Assembly (NCBI RefSeq): GCF_009708005.2
Contig: NZ_CP052757.1
Span: forward strand, 3,286,001-3,350,000
DNA from: Cellulosimicrobium protaetiae
Lineage (GTDB): Bacteria > Actinomycetota > Actinomycetes > Actinomycetales > Cellulomonadaceae
Direction: 5' to 3'
DNA: 64,000 bases
Part shown: in pieces, positions 33,950 through 43,156 of the stretch
Layout of the letters: each line of letters starts with the position of its first letter
Position numbering within the stretch: the first letter of the stretch is position 1
Notes under the pieces: generated by a model
The model's input: only the letters and a program-made list of their open reading frames with translations
Told to the model about the DNA's origin: nothing
The model's database searches: none
Program-made: the position numbers and the translations under genes

Positions 33950-34076
33950 TCCGACCTGTTCACCGTGCACACCTGGCGCGACGGCGGGGGGCCGCCACCC
34001 ATCGCAGGGCACCGTACCGGGGTGGTCTCGTTCCCTGCGACGACTGGCTGCTCCCGAGTCCCCACCACTCGCCGAG
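33950..34076. other. Spacer between the pepN terminator and repeat array C
   Basis: No gene is seen. A weak 7-bp inverted repeat CGCAGGG/CCCTGCG (34004-34010 with about 34032-34038) is the only structure noted. Confidence 0.4.
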
Positions 34077-34160
34077 GTAGAACCGTGGTCGGCCGAGGGA
34101 GAACCCTGGTCCGCCGAAGTGGAACGTTGGTCGTCCGAAAGAGAACCGTGGTCTTGCACG
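34077..34160 (+). repeat. Array-only copy C of the 21-bp repeat, 3' of pepN
   Basis: Four units start at 34077, 34098, 34119 and 34140, spaced exactly 21 bp, reading in pepN direction: GTAGAACCGTGG, GGAGAACCCTGG, GTGGAACGTTGG, AGAGAACCGTGG. They are followed by TTGCACGACGGCG, matching the TGTGCCCGACGGCG that ends arrays A and D. The 23-bp inverted-repeat part is absent. Confidence 0.8.
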
Positions 34161-34527
34161 ACGGCGTTCGCTCACCCGTCGCGGTCGGGTCGTCGACGGC
34201 GGTCGACCACCAGGGCGGCCAAGAGCTCCGAGACGTCGCAGCCGGTCCGGCGCGCTCGGGGTCGGCCCGGGGACCCGGCCGTGTCACCTACGTGACCTGT
34301 CCGTGCCCGGCACCGGACCAGGGTGTGCGTGAACCGTCTGCCCGCGCGGGACGGGCCGCGCGCCTGTCCCTAGCCGAGCCCTGTGACGATACGGCTCGTC
34401 GGGCGGCCGGAGAGGGCCACGACCACATGCTCGGCGGAGCACGACGTTCGGCCCACGACGGCGACGCGCGAAGGTGCGTAACATGCGCGACCGCGACCGC
34501 GACCGCGAGACGCGAGACGCACCCCAC
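34161..34527. other. Non-coding stretch between repeat copies C and D
   Basis: No gene with convincing start and codon use. It contains a GTCAC-CTAC-GTGAC dyad (34283-34296) and a degenerate hexamer run of GCGACC/GCGAGA (34487-34520). I cannot assign a role. Confidence 0.45.
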
Positions 34528-34797
34528 CACGCGGGCAGTCGCCAGAGGCGAGCACAGACCAGGGCGAGACGACGCCGGGCGGGGTGGGTGGTGGTGCCGC
34601 GTCGTGGCGGGCCTGGCGGGAGCGACGCGAGGAACGAGCGGCGCGGATGGTAGACGCGGCACCACCACCCACCCCGACCACCCAGGGCGACCAGACCGCC
34701 GTCGGGCACAGTGACCACGGTTCTCCCTCGCGCGACCAGGGTTCTACCTCGGCCAACCAGGGTTCTACCTCGCGCGATCGGGGTTCTTCCTCGGCGG
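34528..34797 (-). repeat. Full-length 3' repeat element, copy D (21-bp array plus 23-bp inverted repeat)
   Basis: Read on the malQ strand, the element starts immediately after the malQ stop. Four 21-bp units have GTAGAACC-type cores ending at 34789, 34768, 34747 and 34726. They are followed by TGTGCCCGACGGCG, then a perfect 23-bp inverted repeat (34653-34675 with 34581-34603) around a 49-nt loop, and a conserved trailing segment. The arm sequences are identical to those of copy A; the loops differ by indels of 2, 2 and 1 nt. It faces copy C across the convergent gap. Confidence 0.85.
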
Positions 34798-36981
34798 TCA
34801 GAGGGCGTCGTTCATCGCCTTGGCGAGCGAGCGGAGGCGGGCGGAGTCGAAGAGGTCCTCCAGGAGGACGACGTTGCCCGACGAGTCGCCGAGGGGCACC
34901 TTCCAGTTGGGGTACTCCTGATTCGTGCCGGGCTGGTTCTGCGAGCGTCGCTCCCCCACGGCGTCGGCGAGCGAGACGCCGAGCAGGACGGCGGGCGTGC
35001 TGCGGATCAGGCGGTGCAGGGCCTCGACGAGCTCGCGCTCGGACGGGTCGTCCCCGACGAGGCCGCGTTCGCGCAGGAACGAGACCATGGCGTCGCGCTC
35101 GGCACGGGCTGCGCGCCGCACGTCCGCGACGTCCTCGGTGAGGACCCCGAGGCGGTCGCGCAGCTCGACGTGCTCGCCCGCGAGGTAGCCGGCCGACGGC
35201 GGGAGGTCGTGCGTCGTGACGGTGGCGAGCGCGAGCCGGCGGTAGTCCTCCGGCGGCAGCGGCGCGCCGTCGCCCGTCTTCTCGAACCACAGCACGGACG
35301 TGCCGAGCACGCCGCGGTCGGCGAGGTAGTCGCGCACCCACGGCTCGAAGACGCCGAGGTCCTCCCCGATGACGATCGCCCCGGCGCGCTGCGCCTCGAG
35401 GCACAGGATGCCGATGAGGGCCTCGTGGTCGTAGCGGACGTACGCGCCGGCGTCGGCGCGCGCGCCGCCGGGGATCCACCAGAGACGGAAGAGCCCGATG
35501 ACGTGGTCGATGCGGATCGCGCCCGCGTGCCGCAGGACGGTCCGCAGCATGTCGCGGTAGGGCGCGTACCCGGCGCGGGCGAGCGCGCGCGGGTGCCACG
35601 GCGGCTGGGACCAGTTCTGGCCCTGCTGGTTGTACATGTCCGGCGGCGCGCCGACGGAGACCCCGGTGGCGAGCACGCCGCGGTGCGCCCACACGTCGGC
35701 GCCCTCGGGGTGCACCCCGACCGCGAGGTCGTGCATGATCCCGACCGACATGCCGGCCTCGCGCGCCGCGCGCTGGGCGGCCCGGAGCTGCTCGTCGGCG
35801 ACCCACTGGAGCCAGCAGTAGAACTCCACGCGGTCGGCGAGCTGGTCGCGCAGCGCCGCGACGGTCGGCCCGTGCGGGTCGTACGCGCCGGGCGGCCAGT
35901 CGCGGTCGCCGTAGTGGTCCGCGAGCGCGCACCACGTCGCGAAGTCCTCCAGACCTCGGCCCTGCTCGGCACGGAACGCGTCGAGCGACGCCTGGCGCGC
36001 GGTGGACCGAGGAGCCGCGAAGACGACCTCGAGCGCGGCCTTCTTCGCGTCCCAGGCGGCGTCGCGGTCGATCGGTCCGGGGTCGGTGTCGAGGTCCCGC
36101 ACGGGGTCGAACGCCCACTCCACGAGCGAGCGGTCCGCGGCGGACAGGTACCCCGTCTCGCGGATGTCCTCGACGCGGACGTAGAGCGGGTTGACGAAGC
36201 GCCGGCTCGTCGGCAGGTACGGGGACGGTGTCAGGGGGGTCCGCGGCTCGGCGGCGTGCAGCGGGTTGACGAGCACGAAGTCGGCCCCCGCCTCGCGCGC
36301 GGACAGCCAGGCGAGGTCGGCGAGGTCGGCCAGGTCCCCGACGCCCCACGAGGCGCGCGAGCGCACCGAGTAGAGCTGGGCCATGAAGCCCCATGCGCGC
36401 CGCTCGACGACCGCGGCGGGCAGCTCGAGGCGCTGCGGCGTCACGACGAGCGTCGCGCGGGCCTGCGCGCCCTCGCTCTCGGCGTGCAGGACGTGCCACC
36501 CGAGGGGCAGGTCGGCGGGCACCTCGAACGTCGCGCGCCCCACGCGCCGGCCGTCGACCATGCGCGGCTCGACGAAGACGTCGAGCTGGCCGAGGTCGCG
36601 ACGTTCACGCGGGGTCCGGGCGGCATGGTGCCCGGACGACTGGCCCCCGTGGCGCGACGGCTCGGCCTCGAGCTCGACCCACACCTCGACGGCGGACCCG
36701 TCGTGGACGTGCACGGGCAGGGGGACGGCGTCGCCCTGCCGCACGACCACGGTGGGCGGGAGCATCTGGCGCCACGCGTCGTCGCGCGAGTGCTCGAGGC
36801 TGACCGCCACCTTCTCGGGCGACGAGGCCGGGACGCCGAGGGCCTCGAGCACGGCGACGAGGGTCGAGGCGCGGACCTGGCGGCGCGACCCGTCGAAGTC
36901 CCAGAAGTCGGACGCGACACCGTGGGCGTCGGCCAGCTGCACCAACGGCTCGGGCAGGTCCGTCTGCGGGGGTTCGCTCAC
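34798..36981 (-). CDS. malQ: 4-alpha-glucanotransferase (amylomaltase)
   Basis: A 727-residue GH77 enzyme transferring alpha-1,4-glucan segments in maltodextrin and glycogen metabolism. The nucleophile Asp is in AIRIDHVIGLFRLWWIP, the acid/base Glu in VIGEDLGVFEP, and the third carboxylate in VTTHDLPPSAGY. The N-terminal 170 residues form the beta-sandwich extension found in actinobacterial and E. coli-type MalQ, which explains the length compared with 500-residue plant/Thermus enzymes. The GTG at 36981 has CAGGAT 6 nt upstream and no ribosome site, so the message may be leaderless; it is divergent from mscS with only 90 nt between starts. Repeat copy D follows the stop codon directly. Confidence 0.95.
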   Translation of the reverse strand: MSEPPQTDLPEPLVQLADAHGVASDFWDFDGSRRQVRASTLVAVLEALGVPASSPEKVAVSLEHSRDDAWRQMLPPTVVVRQGDAVPLPVHVHDGSAVEVWVELEAEPSRHGGQSSGHHAARTPRERRDLGQLDVFVEPRMVDGRRVGRATFEVPADLPLGWHVLHAESEGAQARATLVVTPQRLELPAAVVERRAWGFMAQLYSVRSRASWGVGDLADLADLAWLSAREAGADFVLVNPLHAAEPRTPLTPSPYLPTSRRFVNPLYVRVEDIRETGYLSAADRSLVEWAFDPVRDLDTDPGPIDRDAAWDAKKAALEVVFAAPRSTARQASLDAFRAEQGRGLEDFATWCALADHYGDRDWPPGAYDPHGPTVAALRDQLADRVEFYCWLQWVADEQLRAAQRAAREAGMSVGIMHDLAVGVHPEGADVWAHRGVLATGVSVGAPPDMYNQQGQNWSQPPWHPRALARAGYAPYRDMLRTVLRHAGAIRIDHVIGLFRLWWIPGGARADAGAYVRYDHEALIGILCLEAQRAGAIVIGEDLGVFEPWVRDYLADRGVLGTSVLWFEKTGDGAPLPPEDYRRLALATVTTHDLPPSAGYLAGEHVELRDRLGVLTEDVADVRRAARAERDAMVSFLRERGLVGDDPSERELVEALHRLIRSTPAVLLGVSLADAVGERRSQNQPGTNQEYPNWKVPLGDSSGNVVLLEDLFDSARLRSLAKAMNDAL

Positions 36982-37059
36982 GCCTGCATCCTGCCAGAAC
37001 GCGGGCCCGCGAGCAGCGCGTTCGCCCGGCGCGCCCAGGGACCGCCCACCTGCCCCGGG

Positions 37060-37065
37060 TACCCT
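37060..37065 (+). promoter_or_regulatory. -10 hexamer of a leaderless promoter (mscS-type gene)
   Basis: TACCCT lies 6 nt before the ATG at 37072, with no Shine-Dalgarno sequence. Confidence 0.4.
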
Positions 37066-37071
37066 GCGCTC

Positions 37072-38205
37072 ATGCTCCTCCCCCTCCTCACCCCCTCCCT
37101 GGTGCTGCCCGCGGACGCCCCGCCCGAGGTGGCGAACGGCTTCGACCCGAGCAACCCGGACGACTGGTTGGAGTGGTTCGTCGGGCTGCCCCTGCGCATC
37201 CTGCTCATCGTCGCGATCGGCTCGATCGTCCTGGCGGTCCTGCGCCGGCTCATCCGCAAGGTCAGCGAGCACATCGCCGAGGGGACGCCGACGCTGCGGA
37301 GCAAGCGCCTCCAGGGCGTCGCGGAGTCCGGGGTGGGCACGGTCCTGCTCCGCGCGAACCCGCTCGCGAGCGCACGACGGGCGCAGCGCGCCCGCACGGT
37401 GGGATCGGTGCTGCGGTCCGTCGCGAACATCGTCGTCGGGGCGACGATCGTCCTCATGGTGCTCACCGAGCTCGGTGTGAACATCGCGCCGTTCCTCGCG
37501 TCGGCGGGCATCGCGGGCGTCGCGCTGGGCTTCGGCGCGCAGAGCCTCGTGAAGGACTTCCTGTCCGGGACGTTCATGCTGCTCGAGGACCAGTACGGCG
37601 TCGGCGACACGGTGGACTTCGGGGAGGTGACCGGCACGGTCGAGGAGGTCGCGCTGCGCGTGACGAAGGTCCGCGGCATCGACGGCACGCTCTGGTACGT
37701 GCGCAACGGCGAGATCCTGCGCACGGGGAACAAGACCCAGGAGTGGGGCCGGGCGATGGTCGAGGTACGGGTCGCCTACTGGGCGGACGTCGAGGAGGTC
37801 CGCGCCACGTTGCTCGCCGCGGCCGAGGACGTGCGCGCCGACCCCGTGCTGGGGACGTACTTCCTCGAGCCGCCCGAGGTCACGGGCATCGAGTCGATGT
37901 CCGCCGAGGCGCTGCAGCTCAAGGTGCAGGCCAAGACGCAGGCCGCGATGCAGTGGGAGGTCGCACGGGCGATGCGGGCGCGCGTGCGACAGGGGTTGTC
38001 GGACGCGCGGATCCCGCTGGCGGGGGCGCAGCAGGTGGTCGTCCTCGACCACTCGCCGTCGGTGCGCGACGACCGCGCGGACGACGGCACCGACGAGGGC
38101 CCGGGCTCCTCCGTACGGGACGAGCAGGCGGCGCGCGACCGCCGCGGCGCCGCCGCGGCCGTCGTGCAGGACCGCACCGGCGAGGCCGCCGGGCCGACCG
38201 CCTGA
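37072..38205 (+). CDS. MscS-family mechanosensitive ion channel
   Basis: A 377-residue membrane protein of the small-conductance mechanosensitive channel family, which releases solutes on hypo-osmotic shock. Two hydrophobic helices (about residues 38-60 and 120-135) precede the pore helix GIAGVALGFGAQSLVKDFLSG (about 146-166); the beta domain has the family stretch EDQYGVGDTVDFGEVTGTVEEV (about 170-190) and the alpha-beta vestibule follows. The C-terminal 70 residues are a charged, probably disordered tail. ATG 37072 is preceded by TACCCT at 6 nt (leaderless pattern). A short N-terminal hydrophobic stretch could act as a signal or half-helix. Confidence 0.9.
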   Translation: MLLPLLTPSLVLPADAPPEVANGFDPSNPDDWLEWFVGLPLRILLIVAIGSIVLAVLRRLIRKVSEHIAEGTPTLRSKRLQGVAESGVGTVLLRANPLASARRAQRARTVGSVLRSVANIVVGATIVLMVLTELGVNIAPFLASAGIAGVALGFGAQSLVKDFLSGTFMLLEDQYGVGDTVDFGEVTGTVEEVALRVTKVRGIDGTLWYVRNGEILRTGNKTQEWGRAMVEVRVAYWADVEEVRATLLAAAEDVRADPVLGTYFLEPPEVTGIESMSAEALQLKVQAKTQAAMQWEVARAMRARVRQGLSDARIPLAGAQQVVVLDHSPSVRDDRADDGTDEGPGSSVRDEQAARDRRGAAAAVVQDRTGEAAGPTA

Positions 38206-38276
38206 ACCGGGTGGCGCCGTCGGGCACCTACGACGACGGCGCCCGACCGACGCGCGAGGCCCGGAGGGTCGCAGGA

Positions 38277-38522
38277 TCAGCGCAGGCCGTCGAGCTCCGC
38301 GGCGAGGTTGTCGGCCTCCGGGCCGACGATGACCTGGACGACGCGGCCCGAGCGGACGACGCCGAAAGCGCCGGTCGCCTTGAGGCGCGCCTCGTCGACG
38401 AGCTGCGGGTCGGTGACCTCGACGCGCAGGCGCGTGATGCACGGCTCCAGGTCGACGACGTTGCCCTGGCCCCCGAGGGCTTCGAGGATCTGCTGTGCCT
38501 TCTGGTCCGAGGGGGTGCTCAT
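38277..38522 (-). CDS. PTS EIIB component, glucose/sucrose (Glc) family
   Basis: An 81-residue free-standing EIIB domain of the glucose-type phosphotransferase system. The phosphorylated Cys is in LEPCITRLRVEV (about residue 28), the standard DxCxTRLR-like motif; the following VVQVIVGPEADNLAAEL is the usual C-terminal element. It passes phosphate from an EIIA to the sugar on EIIC. No EIIA, EIIC or HPr gene is visible nearby, so its partners are elsewhere. ATG 38522 follows AGGAG. It is divergent from ptsI with 241 nt between starts; a TAGGCT on its strand within that gap is a possible -10. Confidence 0.92.
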   Translation of the reverse strand: MSTPSDQKAQQILEALGGQGNVVDLEPCITRLRVEVTDPQLVDEARLKATGAFGVVRSGRVVQVIVGPEADNLAAELDGLR

Positions 38523-38763
38523 CGAAAGTGTCTCCTGAGGCGAGTCGCGGGTGGGATCCGCGCGGGGGATCCGGGGTGTCGGGGTGCCGTGCACCTGGCA
38601 ACAGCCTAGTCTCCTGGCGAGGTTGTCACCGGATCGACGCGGGCCCGCAACGGCGCAACAGGCGTGTGCCGCGCGCGTGCGACGGTCATGATGGTGGCGG
38701 GCACGCGTGCGCACCGGCCCGGGCACCCGGGTCGCACGCCCGAGGCGGACAGGAGCGAGGGTC

Positions 38764-40467
38764 GTGACGGGCGGAACCCAGGACGAGGCACGGCGGGTCA
38801 TCACGGGCATCGGTGTGTGCCCCGGCACGGTGGTCGGGCCGGTGGTGCTCATGCCGGCACCGATCGAGGAGCCGGCACCCGGGCTCCGGATGGGCCCGCG
38901 CGAGGACCACGAGGCGCAGGCCCGGCGGGTCGACGCCGCGGCCGCGCAGGTCGCGGCCGACCTCCAGCGCGCGGCGGACGCCGCCGACGGCGACACGCGC
39001 GACGTGCTCGAGGCGACGGCCGCGATGGCGGGCGACCCCACCCTGGCCGCCGACGCGCGGCGCCGCGTCCTCGACGAGCACCTGGTGCCCGAGCGCGCGG
39101 TGTGGGAGGCCGCGCAGGAGGTCGTGCGGCAGTTCACCGAGCTCGGCGGGTACTTCGCCGAGCGCGCCCGCGACGTCGCGGACGTGCGCGACCGCCTCGT
39201 CGCGGTGCTGACCGACCGCCCTGCGCCCGGTGTCCCCGAGCATGCCGAGCCGTTCGTGCTCGTCGCGCCCGACCTCGCGCCGTCGGCCACGGCGGCGCTC
39301 GACCCGGCGCGCGTGCTGGCGATCGTCACCGACGGTGCGGGGCCGACGTCGCACACCGCGATCGTCGCCAACGCCAAGGGCATCCCCGCGGTCGTGGCCG
39401 CGACGGGGGCGAGCGCCGCGCTCGCGCCCGAGGACGTCGTCCTCGTCGACGGTGCCGCCGGGACGGTGGTCGTGCACCCGTCCGCGGAGCAGGTCGCGGC
39501 GGCACGGGCGCGGTCGCAGCAGGTGCGCACGTTCGACGGCACCGGTCGCACGCGGGACGGGCACCGCGTCCAGCTGCTCGCGAACGTCGGCGACCCCGCG
39601 GGCGCCGCGCCCGCGGCCGCGGCGGGCGCGGAGGGCGTGGGTCTGTTCCGCTCCGAGTTCTGCTTCCTCGACCGCGAGCAGCCCCCGACGGTCGAGGAGC
39701 AGGTCGCCGCCTACCGCACGGTGTTCCACGAGTTCGGCGGGCGCAAGGTCGTGATCCGCACCCTCGACTCCGGCGCCGACAAGCCGCTGCACTTCCTCAC
39801 GGTCGACGACGAGGAGAACCCGGCTCTCGGCGTGCGCGGGCTGCGCACGGCCGCGCGCTGGCCGGAGCTGCTCGAGCAGCAGCTCGACGCCATCGCGCAG
39901 GCGGCCGCGGCCGAGGAGGCCGAGGTGTGGGTCATGGCGCCCATGGTCTCGACGGTGGGCGAGACCGAGTGGTTCGTCGAGCGCTGCCGCGCGCACGGTC
40001 TCGACGTCGCCGGCGTCATGGTCGAGGTACCGAGCGCGGCGCTGCTCTCCGGGCCGATCCTGGCCCGCGCGGCGTTCGCCTCCATCGGCACGAACGACCT
40101 CACGCAGTACACGATGGCCGCCGACCGTCTCCTGGGCTCGCTCGCCGAGCTGAGCGACCCGTGGCAGCCCGCGGTGCTGCGGCTCGTCGAGGCGACGTGC
40201 GCCGGCGGCGCGCAGCAGGGCAGGCCCGTGGGCGTGTGCGGCGAGGCGGCCTCGCAGCCCGTGCTGGCCGTCGTGCTCGTCGGGCTCGGGGTGTCGTCGC
40301 TGTCCATGACGGCCCGGGCGATCCCGGACGTCGCGGCGCTGCTGCGCGAGGTCGACCTCGACGAGTGCCGACGGCTCGCGCGGCTCGCGGTCGAGGCGGA
40401 GAGCGCGGCCGAGGCCCGCGCCGTCGTCCGCGAGAACCTCCCCGTGCTCGCCGAGCTCGGCCTCTGA
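38764..40467 (+). CDS. ptsI: Phosphoenolpyruvate-protein phosphotransferase (PTS enzyme I)
   Basis: A 567-residue cytosolic enzyme that starts the PTS by taking phosphate from PEP and passing it to HPr. The phospho-His is in DGAGPTSHTAIVA (about residue 198); the PEP-binding domain has GAEGVGLFRSEF, VIRTLDSGADKPL and the C-terminal SIGTNDLTQYTMAADR (about residues 440-455); the active-site Cys region is GVCGEAAS (about residues 497-504). The GTG at 38764 follows a GGAGCGAGG ribosome site. It is divergent from the EIIB gene, suggesting joint control from the 241-nt gap. No ptsH is adjacent. Confidence 0.95.
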   Translation: MTGGTQDEARRVITGIGVCPGTVVGPVVLMPAPIEEPAPGLRMGPREDHEAQARRVDAAAAQVAADLQRAADAADGDTRDVLEATAAMAGDPTLAADARRRVLDEHLVPERAVWEAAQEVVRQFTELGGYFAERARDVADVRDRLVAVLTDRPAPGVPEHAEPFVLVAPDLAPSATAALDPARVLAIVTDGAGPTSHTAIVANAKGIPAVVAATGASAALAPEDVVLVDGAAGTVVVHPSAEQVAAARARSQQVRTFDGTGRTRDGHRVQLLANVGDPAGAAPAAAAGAEGVGLFRSEFCFLDREQPPTVEEQVAAYRTVFHEFGGRKVVIRTLDSGADKPLHFLTVDDEENPALGVRGLRTAARWPELLEQQLDAIAQAAAAEEAEVWVMAPMVSTVGETEWFVERCRAHGLDVAGVMVEVPSAALLSGPILARAAFASIGTNDLTQYTMAADRLLGSLAELSDPWQPAVLRLVEATCAGGAQQGRPVGVCGEAASQPVLAVVLVGLGVSSLSMTARAIPDVAALLREVDLDECRRLARLAVEAESAAEARAVVRENLPVLAELGL

Positions 40468-40586
40468 CGCGGACGGCGTGGCGCGGCGCCCGTCACGGCG
40501 AGCGCCGCGCTGGCCGCCCCGTGTGACGTGCGCCCCGGCCGCCGTGCGCGAGCCGGACAGGTCGCGCCCGGTGCGATGATGGGCCG

Positions 40587-41075
40587 GTGACGACCGAGCC
40601 CAGCCCCCGCACGTCGCTGCCCGTCGCCGGGATGTCGAACGGCACGACGACCGGCCCGGCAACCAGACCCGCGACCGACGCCGTGCCGGTCCGCCCGAGC
40701 CGCACGTTCTACGACGAGGTCGGCGGCCACGAGACGTTCGTGCGCCTCGTCGACGCGTTCTACGAGGGCGTCGCGGACGACCCGGTCATGCGGCCGATGT
40801 ATCCCGAGCAGGACCTCGGCCCGGCGCGCTGGCGCCTCACCGCGTTCCTCGAGCAGTACTGGGGCGGCCCGACGACGTACAGCGAGCAGCGCGGGCACCC
40901 GCGCCTGCGGATGCGGCACGCGCCGTTCAAGGTCAACCCCGAGGCGCGGGACCGCTGGCTCGCCCACATGCGGGCCGCCGTCGACACCCTGGACCTGCCG
41001 CCGATCCAGGAGGCGACGCTGTGGGACTATCTGGAGCGCGCGGCGCACTCGCTCCTCAACACCTTCGAGGACTGA
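40587..41075 (+). CDS. Group II truncated haemoglobin (trHbO type)
   Basis: A 162-residue globin with an N-terminal disordered extension of 38 residues before the fold begins at TFYDEVGGHETFVRLV. The proximal His is in LRMRHAPFKV (about residue 111); EQYWGGPTTYSEQRGHPRLR is the E-F region typical of trHbO, and RDRWLAHM contains the Trp of helix G. TrHbO proteins bind oxygen tightly and are linked to peroxide, nitric oxide or respiratory functions. The GTG at 40587 has GATGAT 6 nt upstream and no ribosome site. It is followed 33 nt later by tesB and may be co-transcribed. Confidence 0.92.
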   Translation: MTTEPSPRTSLPVAGMSNGTTTGPATRPATDAVPVRPSRTFYDEVGGHETFVRLVDAFYEGVADDPVMRPMYPEQDLGPARWRLTAFLEQYWGGPTTYSEQRGHPRLRMRHAPFKVNPEARDRWLAHMRAAVDTLDLPPIQEATLWDYLERAAHSLLNTFED

Positions 41076-41108
41076 CCGACCCGCCGCCCGAGCGAAGGAG
41101 CCCCACCC

Positions 41109-42068
41109 GTGACCCCCGAGCCCACGCCGCCCGCCGAGTCTCCCTCGACGTCCCCCGGGCCGACGTCCGACGCCGCGCCGCAGGAGCGGGTCCCCAACCC
41201 GCTGAGCCACCTCCTCGACGTGCTGCAACTCGAGCAGGTCGGCGACGGGGACGGGTCGGCCGCCGACCCCGACCACTTCCGCGGCGTGAGCGTGCACCAG
41301 CCGACGGGTCGGGTCTACGGGGGCCAGGTGCTCGCGCAGGCCGTCCTCGCGGCGGGGCGCACCGTCCCCGAGGGCCGGCTCCCCCACTCGCTGCACGGCT
41401 ACTTCCTGCGCCCCGGCGGCCTCGACGTGCCGATCGACCTCGCCGTCGAGCGGCTGCGCGACGGGCGTTCGTTCAGCGCGCGCCGGACGCACGCGATCCA
41501 GCACGGCAAGCCGATCCTGTCGATGATCGCCTCGTTCCAGGAGGACCAGGGCGGTATCGAGCACTCGTCGCCGATGCCCGACGCCCCCGCGCCGGAGGAG
41601 GTGCCGTCCGCGCTCGACGTGCTGGGCGGCATCGACCACCCGATCGCGCGCTTCTGGTCGCACCACTCGGCGTTCGAGCTGCGGCACGTGGGCGGCTCGC
41701 TCTACCTCGGTCCCGACCACGAGCCCAAGGACCACCAGATGGTGTGGATGCGGGCGCGCGGCGACGTCGGCGACGACCAGCTGCTGCACCGCGCGCTCAT
41801 GGCGTACGCGTGCGACCAGGTGATGCTCGAGCCGATCCTGCGGCAGTCGGGCACGAGCTGGGTCACACCCGACCTGTCGATCGCGAGCCTCGACCACGCG
41901 ATGTGGTGGCACCGCGACGTGCGCGTCGACGACTGGCTGCTCTACGTGCAGTCGGCGTCCAGCGCCCAGGGCGGACGCGGGCTCGGCGCCGCGCGCGTGT
42001 TCGCGCAGGACGGGACGCTCGTCGCGTCCATCGCGCAGGAGGGCATGGTCCGTCTCCCGGCGCTGTGA
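41109..42068 (+). CDS. tesB: Acyl-CoA thioesterase II (TesB, double hot dog)
   Basis: A 319-residue double-hot-dog thioesterase hydrolysing acyl-CoA to fatty acid and CoA. N-terminal hot dog: GRVYGGQVLAQAVLAAGRTV and LHGYFLRPGG (about residues 60-105), RDGRSFSARR. C-terminal hot dog: PDLSIASLDHAMWWHRD (about residues 258-274), with the Asp, and SASSAQGGRGLGAARVF with the Ser/Gln of the catalytic set. About 30 extra disordered residues precede the fold. GTG 41109 has GCGAAGGAG at 8 nt. It lies 33 nt after the trHbO gene in the same direction. Confidence 0.92.
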   Translation: MTPEPTPPAESPSTSPGPTSDAAPQERVPNPLSHLLDVLQLEQVGDGDGSAADPDHFRGVSVHQPTGRVYGGQVLAQAVLAAGRTVPEGRLPHSLHGYFLRPGGLDVPIDLAVERLRDGRSFSARRTHAIQHGKPILSMIASFQEDQGGIEHSSPMPDAPAPEEVPSALDVLGGIDHPIARFWSHHSAFELRHVGGSLYLGPDHEPKDHQMVWMRARGDVGDDQLLHRALMAYACDQVMLEPILRQSGTSWVTPDLSIASLDHAMWWHRDVRVDDWLLYVQSASSAQGGRGLGAARVFAQDGTLVASIAQEGMVRLPAL

Positions 42069-42169
42069 CGACGGCGAGCGGCGATCCGGCCCGTGCGCGG
42101 GCCGTGCCGCGGTGAGGTCGAGGACCGTCCCGGGCTGCGACGTCGGGCCGACGACCCGACACTGACCAG

Positions 42170-43156
42170 GTGCGACTGCGCCGCGTGTCCGTGACCTCCC
42201 CCGGCTACTCCCGCCGCCCGAAGGGCGAGGAGTGGGTGTTCCTCGACGTCGAGGGGCTGCCCCTGACCGACGACGACGAGGTCGCGCGCTGCGCGCGGCT
42301 CGCGGTGCCGCCCGCGTGGCAGGACGTGTGGATCTGCCGCTACCCGAACGGGCACGTCCAGGCGTTCGGCCGCGACGCGGCCGGACGAGGGCAGTACCTG
42401 TACCACGAGCAGTGGCAGGCGCGCCGGGCGCGGCGCAAGCACGACCACGTGCTCGACGTCGGCCGTCGCCTGCCCGCCGCCCGGCGCCGGGTCGCGCGCG
42501 ACCTCGCCGAGCCCGGGATCGGCCGCGAGAAGGTGCTCGCCCTCGCGTTCCGGCTGCTCGACCTCGCGTACTTCCGTGCGGGCGGGGAGATCTACGCCCA
42601 GCAGAACAGGAGCTACGGCCTGGCGACGATCCGCAAGGAGCACGCCCGGGTCCGCCGCGACGGGAGCGTGCACTTCCACTACCCCGCGAAGTCGGGCCAG
42701 GTGCGCGACGTCGTCGTGGACGACCCGGTGGTCGCCGAGCTCACCACGACCCTCAAGCGGCGGCGCGGCGGCGTCGAGCTGCTCGCGTGGCGCGAGGACG
42801 GCGCCGACGGGCACGCCGCGTGGCACGACGTCACGAGCGCCGACGTCCAGGCGGGCATCAAGGAGCGGCTCGGCGACGACGCGACGCCCAAGGACTTCCG
42901 CACGTGGCACGCGACCGTCCTCGCGGCGCGCGCGCTCGCCGACGCCGGGGCGGCGCCCGCCTCGGACCGGGCACGGCGCCGGGTCGTCACGGGGATCGTC
43001 AAGGACGTCGCGGAGGAGCTGGGGAACACGCCCGCCGTCGCGCGGTCCTCGTACATCGACCCGAGGCTGTTCGACCTGTGGGAGCGCGGCGAGACGATCG
43101 GCTCGACGCGCTCGCAGACGCGCGCCGAGCGCGAGGTCCTGGAGCTGCTCGCGTGA
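42170..43156 (+). CDS. DNA topoisomerase IB (poxvirus/eukaryote type)
   Basis: A 328-residue type IB topoisomerase that relaxes supercoils by a 3'-phosphotyrosine intermediate without ATP. The N-terminal domain has RLAVPPAWQDVWICRYPNGH; the catalytic domain has YGLATIRKEHARV (first Arg and Lys), the DFRTWHATVLAARAL segment (second Arg and His) and the nucleophile Tyr in ARSSYIDPRLFDLW (about residue 297). Bacterial TopIB of this size resembles the poxvirus enzymes and is common in actinobacteria beside TopA and gyrase. The GTG at 42170 has GACACT 6 nt upstream (leaderless pattern). Its stop overlaps the start of the next gene by 4 nt. Confidence 0.92.
   Translation: MRLRRVSVTSPGYSRRPKGEEWVFLDVEGLPLTDDDEVARCARLAVPPAWQDVWICRYPNGHVQAFGRDAAGRGQYLYHEQWQARRARRKHDHVLDVGRRLPAARRRVARDLAEPGIGREKVLALAFRLLDLAYFRAGGEIYAQQNRSYGLATIRKEHARVRRDGSVHFHYPAKSGQVRDVVVDDPVVAELTTTLKRRRGGVELLAWREDGADGHAAWHDVTSADVQAGIKERLGDDATPKDFRTWHATVLAARALADAGAAPASDRARRRVVTGIVKDVAEELGNTPAVARSSYIDPRLFDLWERGETIGSTRSQTRAEREVLELLA

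Noticed and set aside
34077-34160. The 21-bp arrays as a CRISPR array
   Set aside because: There are no variable spacers of uniform length; the units are contiguous, and no cas genes are present.
34487-34520. A short GCGACC/GCGAGA hexamer run as a functional tandem repeat
   Set aside because: Only about five imperfect units in very GC-rich sequence; expected by composition.
34798-38601. A 1267-codon open frame extending malQ upstream through mscS
   Set aside because: The part beyond 36981 is antisense to mscS and has no domain; malQ has a good start at 36981.
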